Position numbers and translations under genes: made by a program. From positions 16,206 to 48,316 of the forward strand of contig NZ_VRYE01000048.1 in assembly GCF_008041835.1 (NCBI RefSeq): a stretch of 32,111 bases of DNA, in the 5' to 3' direction. Shown piece by piece: positions 16,872 to 24,231 of this stretch. Numbering within the stretch: the stretch's first letter is position 1; every line of letters begins with the position of its first letter. A model generated the notes under the pieces. That model was not told the DNA's origin, ran no database searches, and saw nothing but the letters and a program-made list of their open reading frames with translations. This DNA is from Ectopseudomonas mendocina. Lineage in GTDB: Bacteria; Pseudomonadota; Gammaproteobacteria; Pseudomonadales; Pseudomonadaceae.

Positions 16872-17609
16872 ATGTACAGCAAGTGTCGAGTCAGGGTTGC
16901 GCTGGTGGGCGACTACAATGCGGCGATCACCGCGCACCGGGCCATCCCGGTGGCGTTGCGCCTGGCCAGCGAGGCATTGGGGGTGGCGGTGGAGCATGAA
17001 TGGCTGGCCACCGACGGCATTGTCGATGACGCTGCCCTGATGGCCTATGACGGCATCTGGTGCGTGCCTGGCAGCCCCTATGCCGCCACCGAGGGCGCGC
17101 TACGCGCCATTCGTTTTGCTCGTGAGCAGGGCGTGCCGTTTCTCGGCACCTGTGGCGGCTTCCAGCATGCGCTGCTCGAATACGCGCGCAACCGCCTGGG
17201 CTGGACCGATGCCGAGCATGCCGAGCTGTCGCCGCAAGCGCCAACGCCGCTGATTGCGCCGCTGACCTGTGCGTTGCTGGATGTCAGCGAGCATGTGCAT
17301 CTGGTCTCCGGCTCGCGCATTGCCGAGCTCTATGGCGTACGTGAGATCAGCGAGCAGTACCTGTGCCGCTACGGTCTCGTCGATGCCTTCGTCGAGCCGC
17401 TGATGGCTCAGGCGCTGAAGGCCTCCGGGCACGACAAAGCCGGTGCAGTGCGTGCCATCGAGCTTGAGGATCACCCTTTCTTCATCGCCACCCTGTTCCA
17501 GCCCGAGCGCGCGGCATTGGAGGGGCGTCTGCCGCCGGTTGTGGCCGGCCTGGTCGGCGCCTGTGCGGTGCAGTCGGTGCACGAGGCGCAACAGGAGGCG
17601 GTCGCGTGA
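16872..17609 (+). CDS. CTP synthase C-terminal region-related protein (class I GATase-like)
   Basis: A 245-residue stand-alone homologue of the glutamine amidotransferase half of CTP synthase, without the synthase domain. The nucleophile loop LGTCGGFQHALLEYARN holds Cys94. The segment that should carry the catalytic His-Pro-Glu reads LFQPE, with Gln210 where His is expected and Glu212 kept. The usual Cys-His-Glu triad is therefore incomplete and glutaminase activity is doubtful. I recall such proteins as a recognised uncharacterised family. ATG 16872 has a strong SD (GGAGGGAG). Upstream in-frame sequence overlaps the LysR gene and is not protein-like. It is followed by the ABM gene, whose ancestral GTG overlaps this stop. 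Confidence 0.8.
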   Translation: MYSKCRVRVALVGDYNAAITAHRAIPVALRLASEALGVAVEHEWLATDGIVDDAALMAYDGIWCVPGSPYAATEGALRAIRFAREQGVPFLGTCGGFQHALLEYARNRLGWTDAEHAELSPQAPTPLIAPLTCALLDVSEHVHLVSGSRIAELYGVREISEQYLCRYGLVDAFVEPLMAQALKASGHDKAGAVRAIELEDHPFFIATLFQPERAALEGRLPPVVAGLVGACAVQSVHEAQQEAVA

Positions 17610-17643
17610 TCGCCACCACTCCCGAGCCCCTTACTACGTGGTG

Positions 17644-17931
17644 ATGTTCACCTCGGTACGCACGGAGGTGGACGCCGGTTATGCCAAGGCGGCGCAGCGC
17701 ATGCTTGAGCTGGCTGCGCAGCAGCCCGGCTTTCTCGGCGTGGAGTCGGCACGCAGTGATGGCCTGGGCATCACCCTATCCTACTGGCAGAGCGAGGAGG
17801 CCATTCGCGCCGGGCGTGAGCATGCCGAGCACAGCGCCGTTCGCGAGCAGGGGCGCACCGACTGGTATGCCGCTTTCACCACTCGCGTGGCCAAGGTGGA
17901 GCGCGCCTACACATTCTCGCGCCCGAGCTGA
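17644..17931 (+). CDS. Antibiotic biosynthesis monooxygenase (ABM)-domain protein, N-terminus apparently frameshifted
   Basis: A small ferredoxin-fold ABM/YgiN-type protein; 95 residues from ATG 17644. MLELAAQQPGFLGVESARS and LSYWQSEEAIRAGREHAEHSAVREQGRTDWYAAFTTRVAKVERAY are typical. The native start is probably GTG 17606, which overlaps the preceding stop and has AGGAGG upstream. That frame reads IATTPEP and then meets TGA at 17641-17643. Adding one C to the CCCC run at 17627-17630 would join it to the main frame as PEPPYYVVMFTS, the N-terminus I recall for relatives. Either a real frameshift or a sequencing error has separated the strong SD from the frame; GTG 17638, GTG 17641 and ATG 17644 are fallback starts. 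Substrate unknown. Confidence 0.78.
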   Translation: MFTSVRTEVDAGYAKAAQRMLELAAQQPGFLGVESARSDGLGITLSYWQSEEAIRAGREHAEHSAVREQGRTDWYAAFTTRVAKVERAYTFSRPS

Positions 17932-17959
17932 GTGATAGCGGCAAGCCGGCTGACCGCTT

Positions 17960-17977
17960 TGTAAGGATTTTTTTACG
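17960..17977. promoter_or_regulatory. Predicted PhhR/TyrR box upstream of hpd
   Basis: TGTAAGGATTTTTTTACG matches the TyrR-family box TGTAAA-N6-TTTACA in 10 of 12 defined positions with the exact 6-base spacer. PhhR, the Pseudomonas TyrR homologue, controls aromatic amino-acid catabolism in this genus. The site is about 180 bases before the hpd ATG. Confidence 0.6.
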
Positions 17978-18010
17978 GCTGTCAGGGTTTTGCGTGCCTT
18001 GCCTGGAGGC

Positions 18011-18028
18011 TGTAAGGAAAATTTGCCG
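18011..18028. promoter_or_regulatory. Weak second PhhR/TyrR-like box
   Basis: TGTAAG-N6-TTGCCG shares the left half-site with the stronger box and has a degenerate right half. Its start is 51 bases downstream of the first box, close to five helical turns, so paired binding on one DNA face is plausible. Confidence 0.35.
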
Positions 18029-18069
18029 CTGCCGCACTCGGCCACCGCGTCGACGTGTCGCAAAGCATC

Positions 18070-18098
18070 TTGAGAGCGGGTCTGCACTCGGTTGTCAT
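18070..18098 (+). promoter_or_regulatory. Candidate sigma-70 promoter of the hpd operon
   Basis: TTGAGA (18070-18075, five of six) and TGTCAT (18093-18098, four of six) are separated by 17 bases. Transcription would start near 18105, leaving a leader of about 50 bases. Both TyrR-like boxes lie upstream, as expected for activation. A direct repeat GGTTGTC with an 11-base period overlaps the -10 region. Confidence 0.4.
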
Positions 18099-18155
18099 GA
18101 GGTTGTCCGCAACGCATTCGTGCGGCTGCCATAACAATGACAATCAGGAGGCGAA

Positions 18156-19250
18156 ATGACCGCCGTGGCCAAGATCGAGCAGCACAATCCCATCGGAACC
18201 GACGGTTTCGAGTTCGTCGAATTTACCGCACCGACTGCCGAAGGCATCGAGCAACTGCGTCAGTTGTTCACCGCCATGGGCTTCACCGAAACCGCCAAGC
18301 ACCGCTCGAAAGAGGTCTGGCTGTTCCAGCAGAACGACATCAATATCGTGCTCAACGGCAGCCCCACCGGCCACGTGCGCGCCTTCGGCGAGAAGCATGG
18401 CCCCAGCGCCTGCGCCATGGCCTTCCGGGTCAAGAATGCCGCCCAGGCCGCCGCTTACGTCGAACAGCAGGGCGCCAAGCTGGTGGGCAGCCACGCGAAC
18501 TTCGGCGAGCTGAACATTCCCTGCGTAGAAGGCATCGGCGGCTCGCTGCTGTATCTGGTTGACCGTTATTTCAACGAGAGCGGCGACAAGAGCATCTACG
18601 ACGTCGACTTCGAGTACATCGAAGGCCGCAGCCCCAATGACAACGCCGTCGGCCTGCAGTGCATCGATCACCTGACCCACAACGTGCGCCGCGGGCAGAT
18701 GGACGTCTGGTCCGGCTTCTACGAGCGCATCGCCAACTTCCGCGAGATTCGCTACTTCGATATCGAAGGCAAGCTCACCGGCCTGTTCTCCCGCGCCATG
18801 ACCGCGCCGTGCGGCAAGATCCGCATCCCGATCAACGAGTCGGCCGATGACAAGTCGCAGATCGAGGAATTCATCCGCGAATACCACGGTGAGGGCATTC
18901 AGCACATCGCCCTGTCCACCGACGACATCTACGCCACCGTGCGCCAACTGCGTGCCAACGGCGTCGATTTCATGACCACGCCGGACACCTATTACGAGAA
19001 GGTCGACACCCGCGTCGCCGGCCATGGTGAGCCGACCGATGTCTTGCGCGAGCTGAACATCCTGATCGATGGTGCCCCTGGGGACGACGGCATCCTGCTG
19101 CAGATCTTCACCAACACGGTGATCGGCCCGATCTTCTTCGAGATCATCCAGCGCAAGGGCAATCAGGGCTTCGGCGAGGGCAACTTCAAGGCCCTGTTCG
19201 AGTCGATCGAGGAAGACCAGCTGCGTCGCGGTGTGATCTCCGAGGAGTGA
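18156..19250 (+). CDS. hpd: 4-hydroxyphenylpyruvate dioxygenase
   Basis: Fe(II) enzyme that converts 4-hydroxyphenylpyruvate to homogentisate, the second step of tyrosine breakdown. The 364-residue product has the two-VOC-domain layout of bacterial HPPD. Iron ligands by family alignment are H172 (CIDHLTHNV), H250 (IQHIALSTDD) and E329 (PIFFEIIQRKG); the C-terminal helix with GFGEGNFKALFESIEEDQ gates the active site. SD CAGGAGG lies seven bases before ATG 18156. It is the first gene of the operon, and the hmgA-like ATG starts four bases after its stop. Confidence 0.97.
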   Translation: MTAVAKIEQHNPIGTDGFEFVEFTAPTAEGIEQLRQLFTAMGFTETAKHRSKEVWLFQQNDINIVLNGSPTGHVRAFGEKHGPSACAMAFRVKNAAQAAAYVEQQGAKLVGSHANFGELNIPCVEGIGGSLLYLVDRYFNESGDKSIYDVDFEYIEGRSPNDNAVGLQCIDHLTHNVRRGQMDVWSGFYERIANFREIRYFDIEGKLTGLFSRAMTAPCGKIRIPINESADDKSQIEEFIREYHGEGIQHIALSTDDIYATVRQLRANGVDFMTTPDTYYEKVDTRVAGHGEPTDVLRELNILIDGAPGDDGILLQIFTNTVIGPIFFEIIQRKGNQGFGEGNFKALFESIEEDQLRRGVISEE

Positions 19251-19254
19251 TGCC

Positions 19255-20394
19255 ATGAGCCGCCAATGGATTCGCTTTCCCCTGCGTGAAGGCGAGTGCT
19301 CGCGCCAGGCGCATTGCGACCTGCCGCAGGGCACCTATGAGCGCGAGATGGGTCGTGAAGGCTTCTTCGGCCCCACCGCGCACCTGCACCACAAGCATCT
19401 GCCCACCGGCTGGATCGACTGGGAAGGCCCGCTGCGCCCGCACGCGTTCAACTTCAACGACATCCCCAGCGAGCGCGACTGCCCGCTGGCGGCGCCGCTG
19501 ACCCTGCACAACGCCGACGTCAAGCTGCGCGTCTGGCGCACCCATGGTGCCATGCGTCACTTGGTGCGCAACGCCGATGGCGACGAGTTGCTGTTCGTGC
19601 ATGAAGGCAGTGGCCATTTCTATTGCGATTTCGGCCATCTGCAGTACCGCGACGGCGATTACCTGCTGATCCCGCGTGGCACCGCCTGGCGCATCGAGGC
19701 CAGCACACCGAGCTACTTCCTGCTGATCGAGAACAGCGACGGCGCCTACCAGTTGCCGGACAAGGGCCTGCTCGGCCCGCAGGCGATCTTCGATGCGGCG
19801 GTGCTGGAGCACCCGCATATCGATGACGCCTTCAGGGCGCAGCAGGATGAGAACACCTGGCAGATCAGGATCAAGCGGCGCAATCAGATCAGCACCGTGA
19901 CCTACCCGTACAACCCGCTGGATGTGGTCGGCTGGCACGGCGACAACACGGTGGTGCGGCTCAATTGGCGCGACATCCGCCCGCTGTTCAGCCACCGCTA
20001 CCACCTGCCGCCGTCGGTGCACACCACCTTCGTCGCCAATGGCTTCGTGATCTGCACCTTCACGCCGCGCCCGGTGGAATCGGACCCTGGAGCGCTCAAG
20101 GTGCCGTTCTTCCACAACAACGATGATTACGACGAGGTGCTGTTCTACCACCGGGGCAACTTCTTCAGCCGCGACAATATCGAGCAGGGCATGGTCACCC
20201 TGCACCCGTGCGGCTTCCCCCATGGGCCGCACCCCAAGGCGTTGAAGAAGAGCCAGGAGGATCCGGCCACCTTCATCGACGAGGTGGCGGTGATGATCGA
20301 CACCCGTCGTGCTCTGGAAGTGGCCGATGCCGCTGGCGCGATGGACGTGGCCGAGTACGTCAACTCCTGGCGCGCGCCGGGCACACAAGGTTAA
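19255..20394 (+). CDS. hmgA: Homogentisate 1,2-dioxygenase-family cupin (short form)
   Basis: A 379-residue double-cupin protein expected to open the homogentisate ring to maleylacetoacetate. It has family blocks such as HLHHKHLPTGWIDWEGPLRP, DELLFVHEGSGHFYCDFGHL, the iron-site region PFFHNNDDYDEVLFYHRG and LHPCGFPHGPHP, which holds the last His ligand. It is about 50 residues shorter than the classical Pseudomonas HmgA (about 430) and lacks that protein's N-terminal YQSGFGNQFESEAL segment, so it belongs to a divergent branch. Position between hpd and an FAH-maiA pair supports the function. Some of these proteins may act on other aromatic diols; I consider homogentisate most likely. Confidence 0.82.
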   Translation: MSRQWIRFPLREGECSRQAHCDLPQGTYEREMGREGFFGPTAHLHHKHLPTGWIDWEGPLRPHAFNFNDIPSERDCPLAAPLTLHNADVKLRVWRTHGAMRHLVRNADGDELLFVHEGSGHFYCDFGHLQYRDGDYLLIPRGTAWRIEASTPSYFLLIENSDGAYQLPDKGLLGPQAIFDAAVLEHPHIDDAFRAQQDENTWQIRIKRRNQISTVTYPYNPLDVVGWHGDNTVVRLNWRDIRPLFSHRYHLPPSVHTTFVANGFVICTFTPRPVESDPGALKVPFFHNNDDYDEVLFYHRGNFFSRDNIEQGMVTLHPCGFPHGPHPKALKKSQEDPATFIDEVAVMIDTRRALEVADAAGAMDVAEYVNSWRAPGTQG

Positions 20395-20402
20395 GGGCGG
20401 GC

Positions 20403-20590
20403 ACCAATCGTCCCCTCTCCCCTTGGGGAGAGGGCTAGGGAGAGGGGGCTGGCAACACACCCTCTCCCCCGGCCCCCGCTTCGCGCCCCAGCCCTTCGCA
20501 GAGCTCAGGGCGCTACAGCGGGCGAAGCAGTGCTTCGCTTTCTCCGCTTCCGCCCCACAAGTGGGGGAGGGGGGAACAGCCCGCACGCGA
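20403..20590. repeat. Complex C/G-rich intergenic repeat (family D) between hmgA and fah
   Basis: The 217-base gap between the genes is filled by CCCCTCTCCCCTTGGGGAGAGG (20413-20434, a hairpin), an AGGGAGAGGG unit, CCCTCTCCCCCGGCCCC (20460-20476), and GGGGGAGGGGG near its end. The core at 20461-20476 matches the insertion in phnN on the opposite strand. No ORF here is gene-like. It interrupts an operon, so it may affect mRNA stability or the ratio of upstream to downstream products. Confidence 0.75.
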
Positions 20591-20611
20591 ACAGATGAAT
20601 AGGTAGGAACC

Positions 20612-21598
20612 ATGAAACTCGCATCACTGAATCAAGGCCGCGATGGCGTGCTGATCGTCGTTTCCCGCGATCTGACCCGCGCCGTCGTTGTGCCGCAGAT
20701 CGCGTTCACTCTGCAGGCTGCGCTGGACGACTGGGCCGTGACCCGGCCCAAGCTCGAAGCGGTCTATCAGCGCCTCAACGATGGCCTGGAAGAGGGCGCC
20801 TTCGCTTTCGATCAGGCCGCCTGCCACAGCCCGTTGCCGCGTGCCTACCACTGGGCCGATGGCAGCGCCTACGTCAATCACGTCGAGCTGGTGCGCAAGG
20901 CGCGTGGCGCCGAGATGCCGGAATCCTTCTGGCACGACCCGCTGATGTACCAGGGCGGCGCCGATGCCTTTATCCCGCCGTACAGCCCGATTCGCCTGGC
21001 CGACGAAGCCTGGGGTATCGACCTGGAAGCCGAGCTGGCGGTGATCACCGACGACGTGCCGATGGGCGCCACGCCGGCCGAAGCGGCAGGGCATATCCGC
21101 CTGCTGATGCTGGTCAACGACGTGTCCCTGCGCAACCTGATTCCCGGCGAACTGGCCAAGGGCTTCGGCTTCTACCAGAGCAAGCCGTCGTCGAGCTTCT
21201 CGCCGGTGGCCATCACCCCGGACGAGCTGGGCGAAAGCTGGAAGGATGGCAAGGTGCATCGTCCACTGGTGTCGCATATCAACGGCGCGTTGTTCGGCCA
21301 GCCGGATGCCGGCGTGGACATGACCTTCAACTTCCCGACCCTGGTCGCCCACGCCGCCAAGACCCGGCCGTTGGGTGCCGGCACCATCATCGGTTCCGGC
21401 ACCGTTTCCAACTACGACCGCAGCGCCGGATCGAGTTGCCTGGCAGAGAAACGCATGCTGGAGATCGTCGAGCAGGGCGAAGCGAAGACGCCGTTCCTCA
21501 AGTTCGGCGACCGGGTGCGCATCGAGATGTTCGACGCAGCCGGCCAGAGCATCTTCGGCGCCATCGATCAGGTGGTGGAAAAGTACGAAGTCCGCTGA
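20612..21598 (+). CDS. Fumarylacetoacetate hydrolase family protein
   Basis: A 328-residue FAH-fold enzyme expected to split fumarylacetoacetate to fumarate and acetoacetate. The metal-site region is GIDLEAELAVITDDVP (Asp and Glu ligands), followed by LMLVNDVSLRNL, and the C-terminal core has LGAGTIIGSGTVSNYD. It is much shorter than the classical FahA (about 430 residues) and belongs to the compact single-domain group. Operon context between the HGD-type gene and maiA makes fumarylacetoacetase the best call. Start ATG 20612 has AGGTAGGA upstream. Like the preceding gene it represents a variant tyrosine pathway rather than the usual hmgA-fahA-maiA set. Confidence 0.88.
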   Translation: MKLASLNQGRDGVLIVVSRDLTRAVVVPQIAFTLQAALDDWAVTRPKLEAVYQRLNDGLEEGAFAFDQAACHSPLPRAYHWADGSAYVNHVELVRKARGAEMPESFWHDPLMYQGGADAFIPPYSPIRLADEAWGIDLEAELAVITDDVPMGATPAEAAGHIRLLMLVNDVSLRNLIPGELAKGFGFYQSKPSSSFSPVAITPDELGESWKDGKVHRPLVSHINGALFGQPDAGVDMTFNFPTLVAHAAKTRPLGAGTIIGSGTVSNYDRSAGSSCLAEKRMLEIVEQGEAKTPFLKFGDRVRIEMFDAAGQSIFGAIDQVVEKYEVR

Positions 21599-21616
21599 TC
21601 TGTGGGGGGGGCGGCT

Positions 21617-21683
21617 GTAGGAGCGGCTTTAGCCGCGATTCTCCAGCAGTCGCTTAAAGCATCGCGGCTGAAGCCGCTCCTAC
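21617..21683. repeat. REP-like inverted pair (family C) between fah and maiA
   Basis: Arms 21617-21639 (starts GTAGGAGCGGCTTTAGCC) and 21661-21683 are reverse complements with one mismatch and a 21-base spacer. This is the common Pseudomonas GTAGGAGCGGC-type REP. It lies inside the operon, 18 bases after the fah stop. Confidence 0.9.
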
Positions 21684-21710
21684 CAGGTCGCGTTTCGCAA
21701 GGAATCCGCA

Positions 21711-22361
21711 ATGCTGAAACTCTACGGCTATTGGCGCTCCAGCGCTGCCTACCGCGTGCGCATCGCCCTCAACCTCAAGGGCCTGGCCTATGAGCAGGTG
21801 CCCGTGCACCTGGTCAAGGATGGCGGCCAGCAGCACAGCGCCGACTATCGCGCGTTGAACCCGCAAGGGCTGCTGCCGCTGCTGGTGGACGAGGAGAACG
21901 GCGGCGTGCGCATCGCCCAGTCGCTGGCGATCCTCGAATACCTCGAGGAAATCTTCCCAGTGCCGGCGCTGCTGCCGGCCGACCCGGCCGAGCGTGCGCA
22001 GGTGCGGGCGCTGGCGCTGCATATCGCCTGCGATGTGCATCCGCTGAACAATCTGCGCGTGCTGCAGTACCTGTCCAGCGAACTGGGCGTCGCCGATGAG
22101 GCGAAAAGCACCTGGTACCGGCACTGGGTCGCACTCGGCCTGGCCGCTGTGGAGGAGGGCCTGGCGGTATTCGACGGACGTCTGTCACTCGGCGAGCGCC
22201 CCGGATATCTGGAAGCCTGCCTGATTCCGCAGCTGTATAATGCGCGGCGTTTTAACTGTGACCTTGCCGCGTACCCACGCATTGTCGCCATGGCGGCGCG
22301 CTGTGAACCCCTGGAGGCCTTTCAACTGGCCGCACCGGAGGTACAAGCCGACGCCCAGTGA
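21711..22361 (+). CDS. maiA: Maleylacetoacetate isomerase (zeta-class GST)
   Basis: Glutathione-dependent cis-trans isomerase that turns maleylacetoacetate into fumarylacetoacetate. The 216-residue product starts with the zeta-GST motif YWRSSAAYRVRIALNLKGL. The first Ser pair is present, but the SSCS/SSCxW form of many family members reads SSAAY here. Other blocks are NPQGLLPLL, AQSLAILEYLEE and the C-terminal LEACLIPQLYNARRF. SD AAGGAAT precedes ATG 21711. It completes the set needed to take homogentisate to central metabolism. Confidence 0.94.
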   Translation: MLKLYGYWRSSAAYRVRIALNLKGLAYEQVPVHLVKDGGQQHSADYRALNPQGLLPLLVDEENGGVRIAQSLAILEYLEEIFPVPALLPADPAERAQVRALALHIACDVHPLNNLRVLQYLSSELGVADEAKSTWYRHWVALGLAAVEEGLAVFDGRLSLGERPGYLEACLIPQLYNARRFNCDLAAYPRIVAMAARCEPLEAFQLAAPEVQADAQ

Positions 22362-22450
22362 CACCCCCGGCTTAACCAAGCCTTGCATTCCGCTGCGCCA
22401 CAAGCGTAGCGGGTCCGATTCCGTCACAGATAAAAACAAACAGGTGACGC

Positions 22451-23911
22451 ATGACCCGTGAAAAACCGAAGAACCTCTGGCTGTCGCGCTGGGGTTTCAT
22501 CCTCGCTGCAACCGGCTCGGCCGTGGGCCTGGGCAACATCTGGAAATTCCCCTACATCACCGGTGAGTACGGCGGCGGCGCCTTCGTGCTGATGTACTTG
22601 GCGTGCATCCTGGCCATCGGCATTCCGGTGATGATGACCGAGATCGCCATTGGTCGTCGTGGCCGCGGCAGCCCCATCGACGCCATCGGTCGCGTGGTGC
22701 GCGAGAACAATGGCAACCCGCTGTGGAAGGCCGTCGGCGGCATGGCCATGCTCGCCGGCTTCATGATCCTGTGCTTCTACGTGGTCGTCGCCGGCTGGGC
22801 CTTCGCCTATACGTGGAAGATGCTCGACGGCTCGCTGGCCGCCACCAGTGTCGAGGCGCTTGGCGGGGTGTTCGAGGCGCACAACGCCAACCCCTGGCAG
22901 CTCGGCGGCTGGAGCGTGCTGGTAGCGCTGCTGACCCTGTGGATCGTGGCCAAGGGCGTGCAGAAAGGCATCGAGAATGCCGTGCGCTGGATGATGCCGG
23001 GCCTGGCCCTGATGCTGATTGTGCTGGTCGGCTACGCCTTCACCAGCGGCAGCTTCAAGGCCGGTTTCGATTTCCTGTTCCATTTCGACGCCTCGAAGAT
23101 CACTGGCGAGGCGCTGCTGGCCGCCCTGGGTCATGCCTTCTTCACCCTCAGCCTGGCCTCGGGGGCGATCCTCACCTACGGCTCGTACATTCCCGACGGT
23201 CAGTCCATCGCCCGCACCACCTTGCTGGTCGCCATCTGCGATACCTGTGTGGCGCTGCTGGCTGGCCTTGCGATCTTTCCGATCATCTTCGCCAACGGCA
23301 TGAGTCCGGGCGCAGGGCCAGGTCTGATCTTCATGAGCCTGCCGCTGGCCTTCCAGCAGATGCCATTGGGCACCGCGTTCGGCGTGCTGTTCTTCGCCAT
23401 GGTGTCGATCGCCGCGCTGACCTCGGCCATCTCCATGATCGAAGCCACGGTGGCCTATCTGAACGAGAAACACGGTATCAGCCGTCTGCGTGCAGCGCTG
23501 GCTTCCGGCGCCTTGCTGCTGGTGATCAGCCTGCTGGCGATGCTCTCGTTCAACCTGCTGGCCGGCTGGACACCGCTGGGCAAGAACTTCTTCGACTGGC
23601 TGGATTACCTCACCTCGCGCTGGATGATGCCGCTGGGCGGCATCTTCATGGTGGTGCTCGCTGGCTATGCGCTGCGCTGCGAAATCATGCGCGACGAACT
23701 GGACCTGCCACCTGCAGGCTATGCCCTGTGGCTGTTCATGGTGCGTTACGTCAGCCCGGTGCTGATCATGGTGGTGTTTCTGCATGCGCTGGGTTGGCTG
23801 CTGTTCGATCCGGTCGCCCAGTGGTACTGGATCGCTGGTGCCATCGGCCTGTTGGCGATCGCGGGTGAAATGCTGCGGCCACGGGTGATGCCGGTACTTG
23901 CCGGACGTTGA
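22451..23911 (+). CDS. Sodium-dependent transporter, NSS/SNF family
   Basis: A 486-residue LeuT-fold secondary transporter. TM1 has the sodium-site motif FILAATGSAVGLGNIWKFPYITGEYGGGAFVL cut by the unwound GLGN segment. Some eleven or twelve hydrophobic helices follow, with AALTSAISMIEATVAYLNE in the TM8 region. Bacterial relatives such as TnaT and MhsT carry tryptophan or other hydrophobic and aromatic amino acids. Its place at the end of a tyrosine catabolic operon suggests import of tyrosine or phenylalanine, which is inference. It starts 90 bases after maiA with no terminator between. A strong terminator follows its stop. Confidence 0.88.
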   Translation: MTREKPKNLWLSRWGFILAATGSAVGLGNIWKFPYITGEYGGGAFVLMYLACILAIGIPVMMTEIAIGRRGRGSPIDAIGRVVRENNGNPLWKAVGGMAMLAGFMILCFYVVVAGWAFAYTWKMLDGSLAATSVEALGGVFEAHNANPWQLGGWSVLVALLTLWIVAKGVQKGIENAVRWMMPGLALMLIVLVGYAFTSGSFKAGFDFLFHFDASKITGEALLAALGHAFFTLSLASGAILTYGSYIPDGQSIARTTLLVAICDTCVALLAGLAIFPIIFANGMSPGAGPGLIFMSLPLAFQQMPLGTAFGVLFFAMVSIAALTSAISMIEATVAYLNEKHGISRLRAALASGALLLVISLLAMLSFNLLAGWTPLGKNFFDWLDYLTSRWMMPLGGIFMVVLAGYALRCEIMRDELDLPPAGYALWLFMVRYVSPVLIMVVFLHALGWLLFDPVAQWYWIAGAIGLLAIAGEMLRPRVMPVLAGR

Positions 23912-23931
23912 GCCTGGTCCAGGTCAAGCGG

Positions 23932-23963
23932 GGCGCAGTTTCGTCAGAAACTGCGCCTTTTTT
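23932..23963 (+). terminator. Strong intrinsic terminator of the hpd-transporter operon
   Basis: GGCGCAGTTTC (23932-23942) pairs perfectly with GAAACTGCGCC (23947-23957) around a 4-base loop, followed by six T. It lies 20 bases after the transporter stop codon and marks the end of the operon. Confidence 0.9.
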
Positions 23964-23996
23964 ATGGTTCGCGTATCGGCAAGGCGCACAGGTGGT

Positions 23997-24018
23997 CGGC
24001 GAGAAATCGCCGGTTTTT
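23997..24018 (+). terminator. Second hairpin with GAAA tetraloop and T-run
   Basis: CGGCGA (23997-24002) and TCGCCG (24007-24012) close a GAAA tetraloop; G and TTTTT follow. It lies 34 bases beyond the main terminator and may be a back-up terminator. The gap 23912-24231 otherwise holds only the candidate promoter of the chemoreceptor. Confidence 0.5.
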
Positions 24019-24110
24019 GGGCACCAATAAGCGGATAATTGCCGAATCTTCCCGTCTGCACGTAAGACTCTGGCTATGCTGCAAGTAATGCATTGGCTAA
24101 GTGCCAGCAC

Positions 24111-24138
24111 TCAAGCGGTGCCACTCTCCTGCCGGTAG
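24111..24138 (+). promoter_or_regulatory. Candidate sigma-28 (FliA) promoter of the chemoreceptor gene
   Basis: TCAAG (24111-24115) and GCCGGTAG (24131-24138) with 15 bases between resemble the flagellar consensus TAAAG/TCAAG-N14-15-GCCGATAA. Transcription would start near 24145, about 87 bases before the ATG. Chemoreceptor genes are commonly FliA-dependent. Confidence 0.45.
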
Positions 24139-24231
24139 CCTGTAATCGATATGGCATAGCAGTTGCGTAGCCAGTCGATCAGGCCGGGCTCACGAGGCGC
24201 GGCTATATAAGAAAAATCTGGAGTCGCCGTT

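Noticed and set aside
16872..17609. Possible selenocysteine in the CTP-synthase-related protein, since I recall some family members being described as selenoproteins
   Set aside because: The nucleophile codon is TGC, the frame has no internal TGA, and no SECIS-like need arises.
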